Of a DNA stretch of 5,734 bases, positions 5,214 through 5,734 are shown in pieces. Under the pieces are notes generated by a model. The model saw nothing but the letters and a program-made list of their open reading frames with translations, ran no database searches and was not told where the DNA came from. Location of the stretch: NCBI GenBank assembly GCA_964622715.1, contig CAZURR010000119.1, forward strand, positions 1-5,734, given 5' to 3'. The stretch's first letter is position 1. Each line of letters begins with the position of its first letter. The position numbers and the translations under genes are program-made. Source of the stretch: Hyphomicrobium_A sp964622715 (GTDB lineage: Bacteria; Pseudomonadota; Alphaproteobacteria; Rhizobiales; Hyphomicrobiaceae).

Positions 5214-5734
5214 ATGGCCCGACCGATCACTGTCGCGCCCTCCATTTTGTCGGCTGACTTTGGCCGCCTGAACGAGGAAATTGCTGCGGTTGAGGCCGCC
5301 GGCGCTGACTGGATCCATCTCGATGTGATGGATGGTCACTACGTTCCGAACATAACCTTTGGTCCGACACTCGTTAAGTGGATCCGCCCGGCTACGGCCA
5401 AGTTCTTCGATGTGCATTTGATGATCGCGCCGGTCGATCCCTATCTGGAAGCGTTCGCGCAAGCTGGCGCGGATCAAATTACGATACACGCTGAAGCGGG
5501 GCCTCATTTGGACCGTTCGCTGCAGGTGATCCGCGCGTTGGGAAAGAAGGCCGGCGTGGCGCTCAATCCGTCAACGCCGGAAGACGCCATTGCCTACGTG
5601 CTGCATCACCTCGACCTTATCTTGCTCATGACGGTCAACCCCGGCTTCGGCGGCCAGACGTTCATTCCTGCCGTTCTTGAGAAAATCCGCCGCGTAAAAG
5701 AAATGATTGGCAATCGCCCGATTGATATCGAGGT
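5214..5734 (+). CDS. rpe: Ribulose-phosphate 3-epimerase, N-terminal part (3' end outside window)
   Basis: The enzyme interconverts xylulose 5-phosphate and ribulose 5-phosphate, supplying phosphoribulokinase in the CBB cycle and serving the pentose phosphate pathway. The frame runs from ATG 5214, with AGGAG at 5203-5207 six bases upstream, to the window edge without a stop: 173 whole codons of an expected 220-230. The TIM-barrel begins ARPITVAPSILSADFGRL, then WIHLDVMDGHYVPNITFG with the metal and catalytic residues His35 and Asp37, FFDVHLM with His68, HAEAG, and LLMTVNPGFGGQTF. Numbering agrees with characterised epimerases. The window ends in IDIE, just before the expected VDGG that carries the second catalytic Asp (about residue 175). 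The place after cbbF and cbbP makes this a cbbE in function, although it could be the only epimerase in the cell. It lacks an entry among closed frames only because it is cut at the edge. Confidence 0.96.
   Translation, partial: MARPITVAPSILSADFGRLNEEIAAVEAAGADWIHLDVMDGHYVPNITFGPTLVKWIRPATAKFFDVHLMIAPVDPYLEAFAQAGADQITIHAEAGPHLDRSLQVIRALGKKAGVALNPSTPEDAIAYVLHHLDLILLMTVNPGFGGQTFIPAVLEKIRRVKEMIGNRPIDIE

Noticed and set aside
5199..5507. A 102-codon minus-strand frame near the right edge.
   Set aside because: It lies opposite the epimerase gene, whose plus-strand frame has all the expected catalytic motifs.

Overview
The window looks like chromosomal DNA of an alphaproteobacterium, most likely a Hyphomicrobiales-type organism able to run the Calvin-Benson-Bassham (CBB) cycle (an autotroph, a methylotroph or a facultative lithotroph). 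The grounds are a phosphoribulokinase that can be aligned residue for residue, from memory, with the Rhodobacter sphaeroides type, a class I fructose-1,6-bisphosphatase of the proteobacterial CbbF type, and moderately GC-rich DNA with alphaproteobacterial-looking proteins. The genus cannot be fixed from the sequence alone. All genes recognised lie on the + strand.

Left part (1-1241): the 3' end of a transglutaminase-like cysteine protease gene, followed after 56 bases by a complete gene for Anbu, the proteasome/HslV-like peptidase. These two belong to a widespread bacterial module that usually also holds a circularly permuted ATP-grasp protein and an alpha-E protein; those partners would lie to the left, outside the window. 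The module is thought to make and break an unidentified peptide or amide-linked product, and its substrate is still unsettled. This is the least understood biology in the window.

Middle (1242-2723): a 180-base gap with two small inverted repeats, then a complete UDP-glucose 6-dehydrogenase gene (ugd) starting at TTG. It supplies UDP-glucuronate for surface polysaccharides and appears to be a separate transcription unit from its neighbours.

Right part (2724-5734): a gene-free stretch of about 420 bases with several dyads, then cbbF (fructose/sedoheptulose bisphosphatase), cbbP (phosphoribulokinase) 37 bases later, and after another 115 bases rpe/cbbE (ribulose-phosphate 3-epimerase), which runs off the right edge. 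CbbF and the epimerase act in regeneration of ribulose 5-phosphate, and CbbP converts it to the RuBisCO substrate ribulose 1,5-bisphosphate. No cbbR regulator, RuBisCO, transketolase or aldolase gene is visible, so the usual divergent cbbR next to cbbF is absent here.

No RNA genes, insertion sequences, CRISPR arrays or convincing intrinsic terminators were seen.
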